38,975 bases of DNA from an uncultured Bacteroidales bacterium (GCA_902801425.1 CADCIQ010000013.1:1-38975), one strand, 5' to 3'. Positions 1 to 9,991 are shown, counted from the stretch's first letter. Program-made: numbers and translations. The notes: generated from the letters alone by a model not told the origin.

Positions 1-82
1 ATTTTTCCATCTGCGCATCAAAAAATCTGCAAAAATCATCTGCAATACAGAAAATTTCTGTAATTTTGTCCTCGGTAAACAT
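1..82 (-). CDS. IS982-like transposase, N-terminal fragment (cut by window edge)
   Basis: The minus strand reads from an ATG at 82 to the window edge for 27 codons, starting MFTEDKITEIFCIADDF and continuing with CRFFDAQMEK. This resembles the start of Bacteroidota IS982-family DDE transposases as I remember them. It has a perfect promoter of its own just upstream. Only the first residues are visible, so the catalytic residues cannot be checked and the element may be intact or broken outside the window. The assignment rests on a short N-terminal match and could be wrong at family level. Confidence 0.6.
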   Translation of the reverse strand, partial: MFTEDKITEIFCIADDFCRFFDAQMEK

Positions 83-119
83 AGCGATTTTTTTAGTTTG
101 TTTTGTTTTTATTCCACTA

Positions 120-151
120 CAAAGTTACTAAAAATTTCGCTATTTACCAAA
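120..151 (-). promoter_or_regulatory. Promoter of the transposase gene
   Basis: On the minus strand TTTG (148-151) is followed after exactly 20 nt by TAACTTTG (120-127), matching the Bacteroidota promoter TTTG-N19-21-TAnnTTTG. It lies about 38 nt upstream of the transposase ATG. Confidence 0.7.
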
Positions 152-187
152 TTTACAAGCACTTATAATTCGTCGAACTCACGTTAA

Positions 188-1444
<1,257 letters not shown>

Positions 1445-1458
1445 TAGATAATTTAGAC

Positions 1459-1491
1459 AAAACGTGCAGGTCGTAATGATTTGCACGTTTT
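1459..1491 (+). terminator. Rho-independent terminator after the esterase gene
   Basis: AAAACGTGCA (1459-1468) pairs with TGCACGTTTT (1482-1491) around a 13-nt loop and runs into a T-rich tail. Confidence 0.75.
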
Positions 1492-1692
1492 TCTTTATAA
1501 CATGAACTCGACGAATTCTACGAATGGCAACAAACAGCCTTAACTTTAACCACAGGTGCAGCGTTTATTTTCGTTGAACTGATGTTAAAATACATGATTA
1601 TAAACGTATGCGAACCTTGATATAACACTATTTTTCTATGAAAAATCCTCACTTTTTTATATTGAAAGGCACATAATATCGAAAAAAATATT

Positions 1693-1700
1693 TATATTTG
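1693..1700 (+). promoter_or_regulatory. -7 element, near-leaderless start of the C_GCAxxG_C_C gene
   Basis: TATATTTG matches TAnnTTTG and ends only 7 nt before the ATG at 1708, so the mRNA would be leaderless or nearly so. No TTTG is seen at the expected upstream spacing. Confidence 0.5.
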
Positions 1701-1707
1701 CAGTCAA

Positions 1708-2169
1708 ATGGAAAAAGATAGAGTACAAAAAGCCGTGGAATGCTTTATGCAGGGATACGGCTGTTCACAAGCAGTAGTGGCTGCATTTGCCGATATGTAT
1801 GGTCTTGATGACACTATGGCAAAGCGCATCAGTGCCGGTTTTGGCGGTGGTGTAGGTAGAATGCGTATGATGTGTGGTGCAGTTTCAGGTCTCGTGACCC
1901 TTGCAGGACTTGAAAAAGGTCAGACAGAAGGAAATGACCGTGAGGGCAAGGCAGAATGCTACAAACTTGTGCAAGAACTATTGGCAAAGTTCAAGGAAAG
2001 GAACGGAAGTATTATTTGTGCAGAACTGCTTGGTATGAATGGTTGCAAAGTGGTAAAGGACACAAACATGCCTGATGAACGCAATGCCGAATACTACAAG
2101 AAACGCCCATGCGTCAGAAAAGTAGAGAGCGCAGCAAGGGTATTTGCGGAATATCTTTCGTCTAAATAA
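1708..2169 (+). CDS. C_GCAxxG_C_C family protein
   Basis: This 153-residue protein carries the conserved Cys/Gly pattern of the C_GCAxxG_C_C family: GYGCSQAV near residue 16-23, a glycine-rich GFGGGVGRM, MMCGAVSG, then further single cysteines in CYKLVQ, IICAELLG, NGCKVV and RPCVRKV. The Cys set suggests redox or metal-centre binding, but the biochemical function of the family is not established. Its stop codon overlaps the next start as TAATG, so it is probably translationally coupled to the EamA transporter. No signal peptide is seen. Confidence 0.85.
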   Translation: MEKDRVQKAVECFMQGYGCSQAVVAAFADMYGLDDTMAKRISAGFGGGVGRMRMMCGAVSGLVTLAGLEKGQTEGNDREGKAECYKLVQELLAKFKERNGSIICAELLGMNGCKVVKDTNMPDERNAEYYKKRPCVRKVESAARVFAEYLSSK

Positions 2170-3044
2170 TGGCACATATAGTCGCAATATTCGTAGTCCT
2201 TATCTGGGGCACTACATTCGTTAGCAGTAAGGTTCTGCTGAACAGCGGATTGCTGCCTGCTGACATCTTCTTCGTGCGCTTTATAATAGCGTACTCATGC
2301 CTGCTGTGCCTTTCACATAAGCGATTGTTTGCCAATTCCATAGCCGACGAACTGACACTTGCAGGACTTGGCATTATGGGTGGTTCGCTCTATTTCCTCA
2401 CGGAAAACATGGCACTACTCCACTCCACTTCCTCTAACGTGAGCATTCTCGTAAGTACCACTCCACTGGTAACGGCAATGCTTCTTGCTATTTTCTACAA
2501 GAGCGAGCGCCTTAGTTCCAGACAAATATGTGGCTCCGTGCTGGCATTCATCGGTGTTGTGCTCGTGGTGCTCAATGGTCAGCTGGTACTACATCTCAAC
2601 CCTCTTGGCGATGCCCTTGCCCTTGGAGCTTCATTCACATGGGGCTTCTATTCACTCTTTATGCGAAGGATAATGGGCAGATACTCAGCCGATTTCATTA
2701 CAAGGAAGGTTTTCTTCTATGGTCTTGTGACAATCATGCCATATTTCGCCCTCGTGCATCCTCTTGACATTGACCTTCTGACATCGGGAAGCATGACAAT
2801 ATGGGGCAATCTCTTTTTCCTCGGCTTCGTTGCCTCCACTGGCGGTTATCTGCTATGGAACTGGGTGATGAGAAAGTTAGGAGCCGTGAAATCAACTAAT
2901 TTCATCTATCTCCAGAGCCTTGTTTCAATGGTGGCTGGACATGTGATTTTAGGAGAGCGCATTACCATAATGGCAATAGCAGGTGCAGTGATTCTGATTA
3001 TAGGAATGATACTCGCAGTTAGAAAAAAACGCTCAAAAACTTGA
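2169..3044 (+). CDS. EamA/DMT-family inner-membrane transporter
   Basis: This 291-residue protein consists almost entirely of hydrophobic helices, about ten in two repeated EamA halves. Family-typical features are WGTTFVSSKVLL near the N-terminus, ALGASFTWGFYSLFMRR at the start of the second half, and VSMVAGHVILGERI near the end. DMT exporters move amino acids or other metabolites; the substrate cannot be told here. The start overlaps the preceding stop by one base, which suggests co-translation with the C_GCAxxG_C_C protein. Confidence 0.9.
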   Translation: MAHIVAIFVVLIWGTTFVSSKVLLNSGLLPADIFFVRFIIAYSCLLCLSHKRLFANSIADELTLAGLGIMGGSLYFLTENMALLHSTSSNVSILVSTTPLVTAMLLAIFYKSERLSSRQICGSVLAFIGVVLVVLNGQLVLHLNPLGDALALGASFTWGFYSLFMRRIMGRYSADFITRKVFFYGLVTIMPYFALVHPLDIDLLTSGSMTIWGNLFFLGFVASTGGYLLWNWVMRKLGAVKSTNFIYLQSLVSMVAGHVILGERITIMAIAGAVILIIGMILAVRKKRSKT

Positions 3045-3071
3045 TTATCTCATTTCTTTTTAGTATTTTTG
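3040..3071 (+). promoter_or_regulatory. Promoter of the 3148-4296 gene
   Basis: CTTG (3040-3043) and TATTTTTG (3064-3071) are separated by exactly 20 nt, one mismatch from the Bacteroidota consensus. The upstream box overlaps the end of the transporter gene. Confidence 0.6.
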
Positions 3072-3147
3072 CACTCGGAAAATAAGTTTAGAGATTAGGA
3101 CTTAGAGAACACTAAACGCTAAACACTAAACGCAAGATAAAAAAACA

Positions 3148-4296
3148 ATGAAATATTCAAGACTCTATATTGCTCTTTTGTCTCTATTTCTTGGGGGGGC
3201 AACATCTCAGGCACAGGTGGCACGTGCTCACAAAGCACCAGTCAAGGCTGCTAAACCCGGTGCCGTTGTTCCCACAACCGAGGACCTTAACTTTGCCAAA
3301 CTGTTTCCTGCAACGGCAAAGGTGATGTTCATTGATTCACTCGTGGCAAACGAAAGTGATTTCCTGAAACATCTGCCTCTCTCACCTTCATGCGGAAAGA
3401 TAAGCATAAAGAAGAGTGAACGTGCTGACGGATACGACTATTACTACACAAACGAGTTCGAGAACAAACGGTTCTCTTCCGTACAGCAGGCTTCAGGCAA
3501 TCATGTGTTTTCTGTTGAAGAAAAACTTGGCAAAAAGTGGGATGCATCGGAGATTATCCACCTTGAAGGCGTGAAAGATGTCATTTGCCCATATATGATG
3601 TCGGATGGAGTGACTCTCTACTTTGCAGCAAAGGACGGTGAGGACTCCATGGGCAAGTACGACATATACTATACCGTATATGACAGCGACAGCCATTCAT
3701 TCTATAAGCCTCAGAGCTTAGGTCTGCCTTTCAATTCATTCGCTGATGACACCTATTATATAATAGATGAATACAACGACCTTGGCTATCTGGTAACAAA
3801 CCGCCGCCAAGCTGACGGTAAGGTGTGCGTGTATATCTTCCAACCAACAGAGACACGCGAGACCTACGACATAGAGAATATGCCAGAGATTGAGATTGAC
3901 CGTCTGGCACGCCTTAGATCCATCAAGGATTCACAGACAGATCAAGAGGCTCTCGCCTCTGCCCTATCACGCTTTTACGCTGCTCGTCAGACTAAGAGTG
4001 CAAAGAAAAAACATAGCTTCGATTTCGTCATCAATGACAAGCTGGTGTATCATAACATTTCCGATTTCCGCAGTAGCGTGAATCAGAACCAGTTCCCTAC
4101 TTATCTCACAATGAAAAGCAACGTAGAAACAAGGGAGAAGCAACTGGAAGACCTGCGTGTGAAATTCCATAACGGCAACAGAAACCTTGCCAACACCATC
4201 GCACAGATGGAAGTCGAAGTTTTCAATGAGCGACAGAAGCTCAACCTTACTGAGAAGCAGATAAGGAATACGGAGATACAGACAATAACAAAATAG
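3148..4296 (+). CDS. Secreted protein of unknown function with C-terminal coiled coil
   Basis: This 382-residue protein has a signal peptide (about 1-22, cleavage near SQAQ), a middle region with beta-rich segments resembling PD40/WD40-like repeats (for example VICPYMMSDGVTLYFAAKDG, GKYDIYYTVYD), and a charged helical C-terminus (about 330-382) likely to form a coiled coil. It is probably periplasmic or envelope-associated. I do not recognise a named family. PD40-like beta-propellers occur in OmpA-linked Bacteroidota envelope proteins, but no OmpA domain is present. It has its own promoter and lies 64 bp before the nucleoside phosphorylase, with a GC-rich hairpin between. Confidence 0.75.
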   Translation: MKYSRLYIALLSLFLGGATSQAQVARAHKAPVKAAKPGAVVPTTEDLNFAKLFPATAKVMFIDSLVANESDFLKHLPLSPSCGKISIKKSERADGYDYYYTNEFENKRFSSVQQASGNHVFSVEEKLGKKWDASEIIHLEGVKDVICPYMMSDGVTLYFAAKDGEDSMGKYDIYYTVYDSDSHSFYKPQSLGLPFNSFADDTYYIIDEYNDLGYLVTNRRQADGKVCVYIFQPTETRETYDIENMPEIEIDRLARLRSIKDSQTDQEALASALSRFYAARQTKSAKKKHSFDFVINDKLVYHNISDFRSSVNQNQFPTYLTMKSNVETREKQLEDLRVKFHNGNRNLANTIAQMEVEVFNERQKLNLTEKQIRNTEIQTITK

Positions 4297-4309
4297 CCCC
4301 TCCCCCTCA

Positions 4310-4330
4310 CCCCTCCCATAAAGGGAGGGG
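4310..4330. terminator. GC-rich hairpin between genes
   Basis: CCCCTCCC (4310-4317) pairs perfectly with GGGAGGGG (4323-4330) around ATAAA; further C-rich and G-rich flanks could extend pairing. It lies 13 nt after the preceding stop and is followed by CTTTTTATT, so it may end transcription or reduce read-through. Confidence 0.5.
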
Positions 4331-4360
4331 CAAGGGGATGGATCTTTTTATTCTACTATT

Positions 4361-5242
4361 ATGTACGCACCTTCAGAACTCATCATCAATGAAGATGGCA
4401 GTTGTTTCCATCTTCACCTGAAGCCGGAAAATCTGGCTGATAAAGTAATACTCGTTGGCGACCCAGAGAGAGTTTCTACGATTGGAAAACTCCTTGATTC
4501 CATTGAAATCGAGGTTTCCAACCGCGAGTTCCATACTATTACAGGCACATACAACGGTAAGCGCATTACTGTGCAATCAACAGGCATAGGATGCGACAAC
4601 ATTGACATAGTACTGACCGAACTCGATTCCCTCGCAAACATCAACTATGCCACACGCGAGGACAATCCTCAGCATCGCACTCTCGATATAGTGCGCATAG
4701 GAACATGCGGAGGTCTGCAACCCGACACTCCTATCGGCACACCTATCATATCAGTCAAGAGCATAGGCTTTGACGGTCTTCTTAACTACTATGCTGACCG
4801 TGATAAGGTGTGCGACCTACAGTTGGAAGATGCTTTCCGCAAGCACATGAACTGGTCGGAAAAGAAAGGCGCGCCATACGTTGCCGTGGCAGATGATGAG
4901 CTGAGCCGTCGCATAGGTGGCACAGACATGCACCGTGGCATCACAGTTTCATGTGGCGGTTTCTATGGTCCACAGGGAAGGCAAATACGCCTTAAAATAC
5001 AGGATCCTGAGCAGAATAAGAAAGTAGAAGCATTCTCTTACACCAATCCGGAAACTGGCGAGCCCCTGAAGATATGCAACTTCGAAATGGAGTCTTCTGC
5101 CGTGGCAGGAATGTCGGCAATGCTCGGACACAAGGCAACAACCTGTTGTATGGTCATTGCGAACCGTTACGACAAGGAGATGAACACAACATACAAAAAT
5201 TCGATGGAAAATCTGCTAAAAACCGTGCTAAATAGGATTTAG
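4361..5242 (+). CDS. Nucleoside phosphorylase (uridine phosphorylase-like)
   Basis: This 293-residue cytoplasmic enzyme is of the PNP/UDP family, which splits nucleosides with phosphate into base and ribose-1-phosphate. Diagnostic features are the phosphate-binding GDPERV near 32-37, VRIGTCGGLQ in the central strand and the ribose/base-contacting FEMESSAVAGM near the C-terminus. The N-terminal HLHLKPENLADKVILVGDP layout fits uridine phosphorylase-like members of Bacteroidota; purine activity cannot be excluded. It is likely a salvage enzyme. Confidence 0.88.
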   Translation: MYAPSELIINEDGSCFHLHLKPENLADKVILVGDPERVSTIGKLLDSIEIEVSNREFHTITGTYNGKRITVQSTGIGCDNIDIVLTELDSLANINYATREDNPQHRTLDIVRIGTCGGLQPDTPIGTPIISVKSIGFDGLLNYYADRDKVCDLQLEDAFRKHMNWSEKKGAPYVAVADDELSRRIGGTDMHRGITVSCGGFYGPQGRQIRLKIQDPEQNKKVEAFSYTNPETGEPLKICNFEMESSAVAGMSAMLGHKATTCCMVIANRYDKEMNTTYKNSMENLLKTVLNRI

Positions 5243-5383
5243 GGATGATTTGTGTCAATTTGTAAGTCATTTTGGCTTATTTCGGGGCATTTTAACTGAT
5301 TTAGAGCAAGAAAAGAGCAAAAATATGGTTTTCTTGACATATATTTGTTAATTGCCACTTTTTACCATAAAGTCTAAAAAATA

Positions 5384-5415
5384 TTTGTGTGCCCACACAA
5401 TTTGTTATACCTTTG
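5384..5415 (+). promoter_or_regulatory. Strong promoter for the 31-residue membrane peptide
   Basis: TTTG (5384-5387), 20 nt, TACCTTTG (5408-5415) is a perfect Bacteroidota promoter. Transcription should begin near 5421, giving a leader of about 100 nt. A possible 9-codon upstream ORF (5446-5475, MQNLLKTRI) lies in the leader. Confidence 0.75.
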
Positions 5416-5520
5416 CACTCGAAATCAGAAATAAACATCGGAAAGATGCAAAATTTACTGAAGACGAGAATTTAGTATTTATAAGGATAACATTTTAAAA
5501 TTAAAGAAAGGAAACACATT

Positions 5521-5616
5521 ATGACAACATTTATGGTAATGACAAGCGCAGTTTATGTAGCAGCATTGTTCAGCATTTACATGGTTGTTAAGACTCTTAA
5601 CGGTATGAGAGGTTAA
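5521..5616 (+). CDS. Small single-pass membrane peptide, 31 residues
   Basis: The ORF encodes MTTFMVMTSAVYVAALFSIY followed by MVVKTLNGMRG. One hydrophobic helix (about 4-23) is followed by a short basic tail, so it should insert in the inner membrane with the C-terminus inside. A purine-rich AAAGAAAGGAAAC lies just upstream of the ATG. A perfect promoter about 100 nt upstream and a strong terminator downstream make it an independent transcription unit, which argues that it is real. I do not recognise a family. Similar small membrane proteins often modulate transporters or sensor kinases, but nothing here says which. Confidence 0.65.
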   Translation: MTTFMVMTSAVYVAALFSIYMVVKTLNGMRG

Positions 5617-5835
5617 ACCTCCCAACCGCGAAAGAGAACCAAAAGCTTAGAAATCGGTTTTACACACATTAAAAAGGGCGGCAGTATTCTTATACTGTCG
5701 CCCTTCCCATATATAAAAGATCGTACCTTCCCAAACGTAGAGACGCTGAGTTTCGTTAGATCCGTGTTTTCTCCCATTATTCTAAGGAACGGATCTGCAA
5801 CGGACTCACAGCGGAGGCAGGACGAATGATGAATC
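5617..5835. other. Intergenic stretch after the 31-residue peptide gene
   Basis: Apart from the terminator at 5674-5705, about 130 bp (5706-5835) separate it from the stop of the PIN-like gene. Nothing else is recognised in it. The PIN gene itself has no visible promoter between it and tamL. Confidence 0.6.
5674..5705 (+). terminator. Terminator after the 31-residue peptide gene
   Basis: AAGGGCGGCAGTAT (5674-5687) pairs with ATACTGTCGCCCTT (5692-5705), 14 bp with one G-T pair and a TCTT loop. It is near-symmetrical and may also serve transcripts from the other strand. Confidence 0.75.
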
Positions 5836-7575
5836 TTAACTTTCCTGCGGAGCCTGTTGTGGACGCTTACGCTGTGGACGTCTTCTCTGTGGACGCCTAC
5901 GCTGCTGCATCTGCTGTTCTGCAACTTCGGCAACTTCTACTATTTCTTGAGAATCAACGCTTACAGGGGTATTTGGCAGTTCCTGAGAATCCGGGATGTC
6001 AGTTACGATGACAAGTTCCGAAGCTGTAGGCTCTGTCTGTAATGGTTTCTGCTCAACCTGCGACAGCTTAGACTCATTTTTTGGTTGTGGCTGCCTTGCT
6101 TGCTGTTGTTTCTGCTGCTTAGGCTGCTCTGCCTGTTCCTGAACTTTCTGCTCCTGTTTTGTCTGACTCTGTTGCTTCTGTTTCTTCTGTTCCTGCTTAG
6201 ACTGATTCTGCTTCTGCTGCTTGTGCATCTCAGATTGCTTGTCGCCTGGACGGAAGCCGTCAAGCCATAGGGTGAGAGGTGGAATATTACGCTTCTCCAT
6301 ACGTTGTGGCACATCTTCCATCCATTGCTTGCCTGCTGCCATCTGGAGAAAATGATACTGACGAGTGTATGAGTCAAGAACCTTCAAGTCTTCCATAGTG
6401 ATGACCATAGGGCGTAATGGTGCATAAATGCGTTCCCATGTCTCATCGTCAATTTCATTGATGCGTTGTAAGTCGTCGCACATACCCATACTACGGATTG
6501 CCACGGAAGCATCATTAGTGAGAAGCAACACACGCTTGCCAACAGAGAACAGTTCAACAGTCTTGCGGATAATGGCAGGATCAGCGAAAGCAGCATGATG
6601 GCTCTCGGCACAGATACCCTCTATCTTCAGACGGTTCTCACGAAGCTGTGAGAGAATAAGTCTCTTAGCCAGACGCGCTGACACGTTACGGCACAGAGCC
6701 TCGTCAGAAAAATCCGCATCCTTATAGTTGGTTGGTGCTTGCTGCGTAGCAAATCGGTCAATCTCCTCGTATGTCTCACTCATCATCATGAAACGACCAC
6801 CACGGAAACGTACGAGCTTAGAAATGAATTCAAGCTGACGCTCAAACATCAGACGAGCATTCACCTTAGGATCGCTGTGACTTGAGGTGTGACCAACAAG
6901 AAGTTCAAGCCAGATGTTGGTATCAGAGATAACAACATCATAGTTGAGTACCCATGCAAGTGTACCCTCTATCCAACGGAAACGCTTTAGAGCCTCTTCC
7001 TGCGTGAGTTGCTGAATCTGCTGATCATTGAGAAGTAACTGTCCCTTTGGCGCATTGACCATATCAACGATAGTGTCAATACGAACAGGATTGAATGGAG
7101 GGATTGGCTTTTGTTTTGGTGTGTTGGGGGCAGGCTGTTGGGTGTTAGCATTTTCATCAACCTCAGCCTTTACCTCTTCTGCCCTACCCTCTTCCTCCAC
7201 CTTGATTTCCTCAATCTTCGGCTCTTCAGGAACTGGGTTCTGAACTTCTGCGACTGCCTCCTGTTGAACTTCAGGCTCACGAGTTTCAGGTGTTGGCTCT
7301 GTTGCAATTGCCTGAACAGGTGCATCATTGTTCTCTGTAATTGTCTTGGCTGCCTCTACGGCTGTTTGTTTAGGTTTACGACCACGACGTTGTGGTTGTT
7401 TCTTTGCAGGAGCCTCAATTTCACTTACAGGCTCAACTGCGTCTTCCTTCTTGGCAGCCTTCTTCTTTGTGGTTGCAGCCTTACGCACTGCTGGTTTTCT
7501 ACGAGACAATTTGTCGGTTTGCTGACCGTTGCTTGTCTCGGAAACTACCACTTCTTCGGTTGTCTTTTCTGTCAT
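5836..7575 (-). CDS. PIN-like domain protein with long low-complexity arms
   Basis: This 579-residue protein has three parts. Residues 1-160 are disordered: a Lys/Ala/Arg block (25-44), an AT-hook-like RRGRKPKQ (63-70), then a Glu/Pro/Val-rich stretch. Residues about 165-440 are folded and look like a PIN nuclease: VVISDTNIWLELL with Asp218, Glu268/Glu271 in SETYEEIDRF, Asp332 in FADPAIIRK and Asp355 in LLLTNDASVAIRS, giving an acidic set like the metal site of PIN ribonucleases. Residues 445-500 are Gln/Lys-rich, and the end (557-579) is an Arg/Pro/Gln tail with RRRPQRR repeats. RNA or DNA binding by the arms is inferred. The gene lies 52 bp downstream of tamL on the same strand... in the reading direction, so they may be co-transcribed. 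Confidence 0.7.
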   Translation of the reverse strand: MTEKTTEEVVVSETSNGQQTDKLSRRKPAVRKAATTKKKAAKKEDAVEPVSEIEAPAKKQPQRRGRKPKQTAVEAAKTITENNDAPVQAIATEPTPETREPEVQQEAVAEVQNPVPEEPKIEEIKVEEEGRAEEVKAEVDENANTQQPAPNTPKQKPIPPFNPVRIDTIVDMVNAPKGQLLLNDQQIQQLTQEEALKRFRWIEGTLAWVLNYDVVISDTNIWLELLVGHTSSHSDPKVNARLMFERQLEFISKLVRFRGGRFMMMSETYEEIDRFATQQAPTNYKDADFSDEALCRNVSARLAKRLILSQLRENRLKIEGICAESHHAAFADPAIIRKTVELFSVGKRVLLLTNDASVAIRSMGMCDDLQRINEIDDETWERIYAPLRPMVITMEDLKVLDSYTRQYHFLQMAAGKQWMEDVPQRMEKRNIPPLTLWLDGFRPGDKQSEMHKQQKQNQSKQEQKKQKQQSQTKQEQKVQEQAEQPKQQKQQQARQPQPKNESKLSQVEQKPLQTEPTASELVIVTDIPDSQELPNTPVSVDSQEIVEVAEVAEQQMQQRRRPQRRRPQRKRPQQAPQES

Positions 7576-7627
7576 TTTGTTTAAAAAAATTTTAAGGTAT
7601 CCCCGAGGGAGACTAGAGTTTCCTCAC

Positions 7628-9853
7628 TTAGAACGGGAATCCCACGGCAAAGTGGAATGCATGATCGCGTGAGAAATTAGGATGTACGAGCGGGAAATGC
7701 TCGCGTGATGTGGTATAGGCAGGATTTACGGCCTTCATACCCATATCTAATCGTATTACGAAATAGTCAAAGTTAAGTCGGAGACCTATGCCATATGCCA
7801 CAGCTATCTGTTTCATGAACGTATCGAACCTGAACTGTCCATCAGGCTGATCATCATATTTGCGTATAGTCCATATATTTCCTGCATCAACAAAGATGGC
7901 ACTCTGAAACCTCCAAAAAAGGTGCGAACGCATCTCTGCACTTAGTTCCAGTTTGATGTCACCTGTCTGGTTGATGAAATCAATACGTCCGTCATTACGC
8001 ACATAGCCACCAGGTCCGAGACTGCGGACGCTCCAGCCTCGCACGCTATTACTACCACCAGCAAAATAGCGTTTCTCAAAGGGAAGTATGGAAGAATTGC
8101 CGTATGGATATGCTATGCCAAGACGAGCATGGACGGCAAGGTTACTGCGATCATCCAAGGCAAAGAGACGGGTATAGTCAACATCACCCTTTATATACTG
8201 CGCGTATGCAATGCCCAAGAAAGTATTCTGACCTTCGTCATTCTCCCTGAACTTCAAAGGAGCAGAAAGAAGATGCAGGACATTACCAGCAGATTCAAAA
8301 TTCAGACGAATTGTCTTACCTTTATCACTATAAGTGAAGCCTATGCCTGCCTTCATAATCATGAGATTCTCATAGTTATAACGGAGAATAGCATTACGAT
8401 TGGATACAGAGTCAAGATAATCGTGCTTGAAGGTTTCTGATATCCAAGGCATTGAGATGAAGTTTACATCTATGGCATCTACCTTATACTGCGTATGCTT
8501 ACGAGGATTATTCCATTTATATCTCCATGCAGCGGTAAAGATACGACGCTGGAACTCAGGACGATTCTGACGGTTGTAGCTGAACAATATCTCACTTGTA
8601 GCAGAACTGCGTCTATGGAACGACTTCTTCATCCAAGGGAACAGAAAACGAGGGAATGCAAGAGAGGTCTCCAATCCCCATTCCTCATAGTTGTGACTCT
8701 GATAGCCTTCAAGTCCCCTAATTGCCTCGTATGCTCCACGAGCCGTAACATTGAGGAGTTCACTGCCATGAAAGATATTCCTGTTCTGGTATATAAGCGA
8801 AACGGCAGCTCCAAGGTCGCCTGCGGTATTTGTGCCTTCAGGCTGAAACTGAATTGAGTTCGTCTTCTGCGGAGATACTTGAATATGACAATCAAGATAC
8901 ATGCTATCAGGATTCTCATCAAAGTGAACATTGGTGTATCTAATAGCTTGAAGACGGGAGAAACGTGTGTATGTTCTCTGCAAATCTGCAGCACTATAAG
9001 GCTTACCTGATGCTATGAATGAGTTTTGTTCAAGAACTGACCTACGAAGTGTAAAGTCTGGAGTATTAGCCCCTTCAAAATACACATTACGAACACTATA
9101 CAGAGGATGCAGTGAAAAATCCTGATAGCTGTTGCGACGATAGAGGTCTATATTCATAGTAACATCCACCGTGCGATTCATCTGGGAACTATCTACATCA
9201 AAGGTGATAAACTCCTTATTGAACTGATAGTATCCGTGATTATTGAGATAGTCCGTTATGCGGTTACGATTCCTACCTAACTGATTTACACTGAAAATCT
9301 GCCCGATGTGCATGTCAAGCAACTGTTCATCTTTGGCAAGCATATCACCTATAATAGGATCCTTGATGTCATATTTTATCTTTCGAACCACATAGGGACT
9401 ACCAGTAACGATGTCATAGTTTACCTTTATTCTTTTTCCTTTTTTGGTTAATTGAGGTGTAACTGTAGCATTGAGATAGCCTTCATTACGAACAGCTGCG
9501 GTGATATCCTCAACTGTACGGGCGGTAAGCAGACTATCATATACGACAGGAGCCTGTCCCCAGTTACGAAGGGTTCTGTTTACCCATTTTGTAGTATCAA
9601 CACCCGACATAGAGTAGAATCCGAGAGGTACCTTCAATGATGAAAGCCACTTAGAGTTAGGACGTTGACGGATATAAGTATCCATCGTAGTAAGGTTGAT
9701 ACGTGGATTTTCGCAGGAAACATGGGTAGAGGTTAGGAGGTAATCCCCATCCGCTACATAGCGCGTACCATCACATCCTACCAAAGCAAGCAGGACGAAC
9801 ACAAAGAGAGTGTACAAGATATGTGATGTTATATTGTTAAGGCGTCGAGCCAT
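7628..9853 (-). CDS. tamL: TamL-type lipoprotein of the BamA/TamA (OMP85) family
   Basis: From the ATG at 9853 the protein has 741 residues: a lipoprotein signal with lipobox LVGC near residue 27, POTRA-like domains (about 40-330) and a 16-strand-type OMP85 barrel to the C-terminal Phe (ending HFAVGFPF, a beta-signal). FAGGSNSVRGW is the conserved barrel L6 VRGF/Y-like motif. TamL is the Bacteroidota lipid-anchored relative of TamA, an outer-membrane assembly or lipid-transport factor. An in-frame ATG at 9871 exists, but it would leave almost no leader from the promoter at 9882-9913 and would put extra residues before the signal peptide, so 9853 is preferred. Confidence 0.82.
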   Translation of the reverse strand: MARRLNNITSHILYTLFVFVLLALVGCDGTRYVADGDYLLTSTHVSCENPRINLTTMDTYIRQRPNSKWLSSLKVPLGFYSMSGVDTTKWVNRTLRNWGQAPVVYDSLLTARTVEDITAAVRNEGYLNATVTPQLTKKGKRIKVNYDIVTGSPYVVRKIKYDIKDPIIGDMLAKDEQLLDMHIGQIFSVNQLGRNRNRITDYLNNHGYYQFNKEFITFDVDSSQMNRTVDVTMNIDLYRRNSYQDFSLHPLYSVRNVYFEGANTPDFTLRRSVLEQNSFIASGKPYSAADLQRTYTRFSRLQAIRYTNVHFDENPDSMYLDCHIQVSPQKTNSIQFQPEGTNTAGDLGAAVSLIYQNRNIFHGSELLNVTARGAYEAIRGLEGYQSHNYEEWGLETSLAFPRFLFPWMKKSFHRRSSATSEILFSYNRQNRPEFQRRIFTAAWRYKWNNPRKHTQYKVDAIDVNFISMPWISETFKHDYLDSVSNRNAILRYNYENLMIMKAGIGFTYSDKGKTIRLNFESAGNVLHLLSAPLKFRENDEGQNTFLGIAYAQYIKGDVDYTRLFALDDRSNLAVHARLGIAYPYGNSSILPFEKRYFAGGSNSVRGWSVRSLGPGGYVRNDGRIDFINQTGDIKLELSAEMRSHLFWRFQSAIFVDAGNIWTIRKYDDQPDGQFRFDTFMKQIAVAYGIGLRLNFDYFVIRLDMGMKAVNPAYTTSREHFPLVHPNFSRDHAFHFAVGFPF

Positions 9854-9881
9854 GTTATGTGCGATGTACATATATAATATG

Positions 9882-9913
9882 CAAAATTAGTGTTTTTTTT
9901 TGGAAGAAACAAA
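9882..9913 (-). promoter_or_regulatory. Promoter of tamL
   Basis: On the minus strand TTTG (9910-9913), 20 nt, TAATTTTG (9882-9889). Predicted start of transcription is near 9875, about 22 nt before the chosen ATG. Confidence 0.7.
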
Positions 9914-9953
9914 AAAAAACTACACAAACATTAGGATTTAGCAATTTTTACAG

Positions 9954-9961
9954 TAACTTTG
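9954..9961 (+). promoter_or_regulatory. -7 element of the SpoU methyltransferase gene
   Basis: TAACTTTG matches TAnnTTTG, 30 nt before the ATG. No clear TTTG is seen at 20-nt spacing. Confidence 0.45.
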
Positions 9962-9991
9962 CATTCCGTAATTCGTAATTTATAATTTACT

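Noticed and set aside
4310-4330. Start of a mobile element at the C/G-rich hairpin
   Set aside because: No second end, target duplication or ORF; a terminator-like role is simpler.
7111-7584. 157-codon Cys/Leu/Phe-rich plus-strand ORF
   Set aside because: It is antisense to the Lys/Ala/Glu-rich N-terminus of the PIN-like protein; hydrophobic composition follows from complementing that bias.
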